Assembly (NCBI GenBank): GCA_032207245.1 | Contig: CM063505.1 | Span: 170,189,201 to 170,253,200, forward strand | DNA: 64,000 bases | Direction: 5' to 3' | Source: Pardosa pseudoannulata | Lineage: Eukaryota > Arthropoda > Arachnida > Araneae > Lycosidae | Shown here: positions 63,622-64,000 of the stretch, in pieces | Position numbering within the stretch: the stretch's first letter is position 1 | How the letters are laid out: the number at the start of each line of letters is the position of its first letter | Notes under the pieces: generated by a model | Told to the model about the DNA's origin: nothing | What the model saw: the letters and a program-made list of their open reading frames with translations, nothing else | Databases searched by the model: none | Position numbers and translations under genes: made by a program

Positions 63622-64000
63622 CAAGTCGTGGTGCAGAGTTATGGCGAATGGAAAACAGTCTTCTTGATAATAATAAGTTTTATTAACTCATCGTTCTTAA
63701 GGAAGGCAACATACGACATTTTTATTAATCGATCCGGAGCTATGACTGAAGGTGTTAACCGCTCCATGTCCACGCGCCAAATCCCAAATTATCTGTTTGC
63801 AAGCTCATCAGATAGCTGAGAAATGCTTCCGCCTGACCGGATTATCCTGAAAGCGTACGCGAGCGTGGGTCTTTTTCATTAATTTTATTATTATAAAAGA
63901 GTTCTCTTTTTAGAATCGTTTTTAACTTACATAATTTCCAAATACCCCTTTCTTAGACCTGACATATATATATATATATATATATATGAAATGAGGGCAA
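63620..64000. other. Unassigned right end
   Basis: GC-richer patch at about 63,720-63,870 without a recognised domain, then an (AT)n run at 63963-63987. Confidence 0.45.

Overview
The window is eukaryotic nuclear DNA, very AT-rich, with long (AT)n microsatellites, tandem arrays, dispersed SINEs, DNA-transposon remnants and one intron-rich gene. The gene has its closest match in the Dof/BCAP/BANK adaptor family and is best read as an arthropod stumps/PIK3AP1-type gene. With the AT bias and repeat style this suggests an arthropod, possibly a chelicerate such as a spider; that lineage call is inference, not something the sequence proves.

Right part (about 42.3-60.4 kb, minus strand): one gene can be assembled by hand into 14 coding exons. 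All junctions are GT-AG and all phases agree, giving a 967-residue protein: an N-terminal TIR-like fold (exons 1-2), a TIG/DBB region (exons 3-4), ankyrin repeats (exon 5), a tyrosine-motif segment with one YxxM (exon 7), a helical segment (exons 9-10), a Ser-rich linker (exons 11-12) and a proline/YDxP-rich tail (exons 13-14). This is the layout of a cytoplasmic receptor-tyrosine-kinase adaptor. Its introns hold a solo LTR, a Tigger-like inverted-repeat element, a TTAA-flanked element, a SINE 3' half, an (AT)n microsatellite and a broken LINE reverse transcriptase.

Left part (1-42 kb): no intact gene was found. It holds five main tandem arrays (about 7.6-9.4, 11.25-12.56, 14.8-16.9, 18.8-19.6 and 22.5-25.35 kb) and a looser AT-rich one (37.0-39.6 kb). 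About ten copies of an AAACC-tailed SINE with a tRNA-like head occur in the window, several with exact target-site duplications. There are also several unrelated short inverted-repeat elements flanked by TTAA (piggyBac-like) and broken LINE fragments. Two GC-richer islands (about 10.3-10.7 and 30.3-31.1 kb) are not explained by repeats.

Far right (60.8-64 kb, upstream of the gene): a short solo LTR with a 5-bp duplication, a complete 1,001-bp hAT-type non-autonomous element with an 8-bp duplication, a GC-richer unique island and further microsatellites.

Points most worth a second look: (i) exon 7 carries the only YxxM and can be skipped in frame; (ii) six tandem units at 7.6-9.3 kb each hold an exon-like 33-nt block of constant length between splice-like signals; (iii) the TTAA elements, one nested inside a SINE; (iv) the unexplained coding-like segment at 10,568-10,674.
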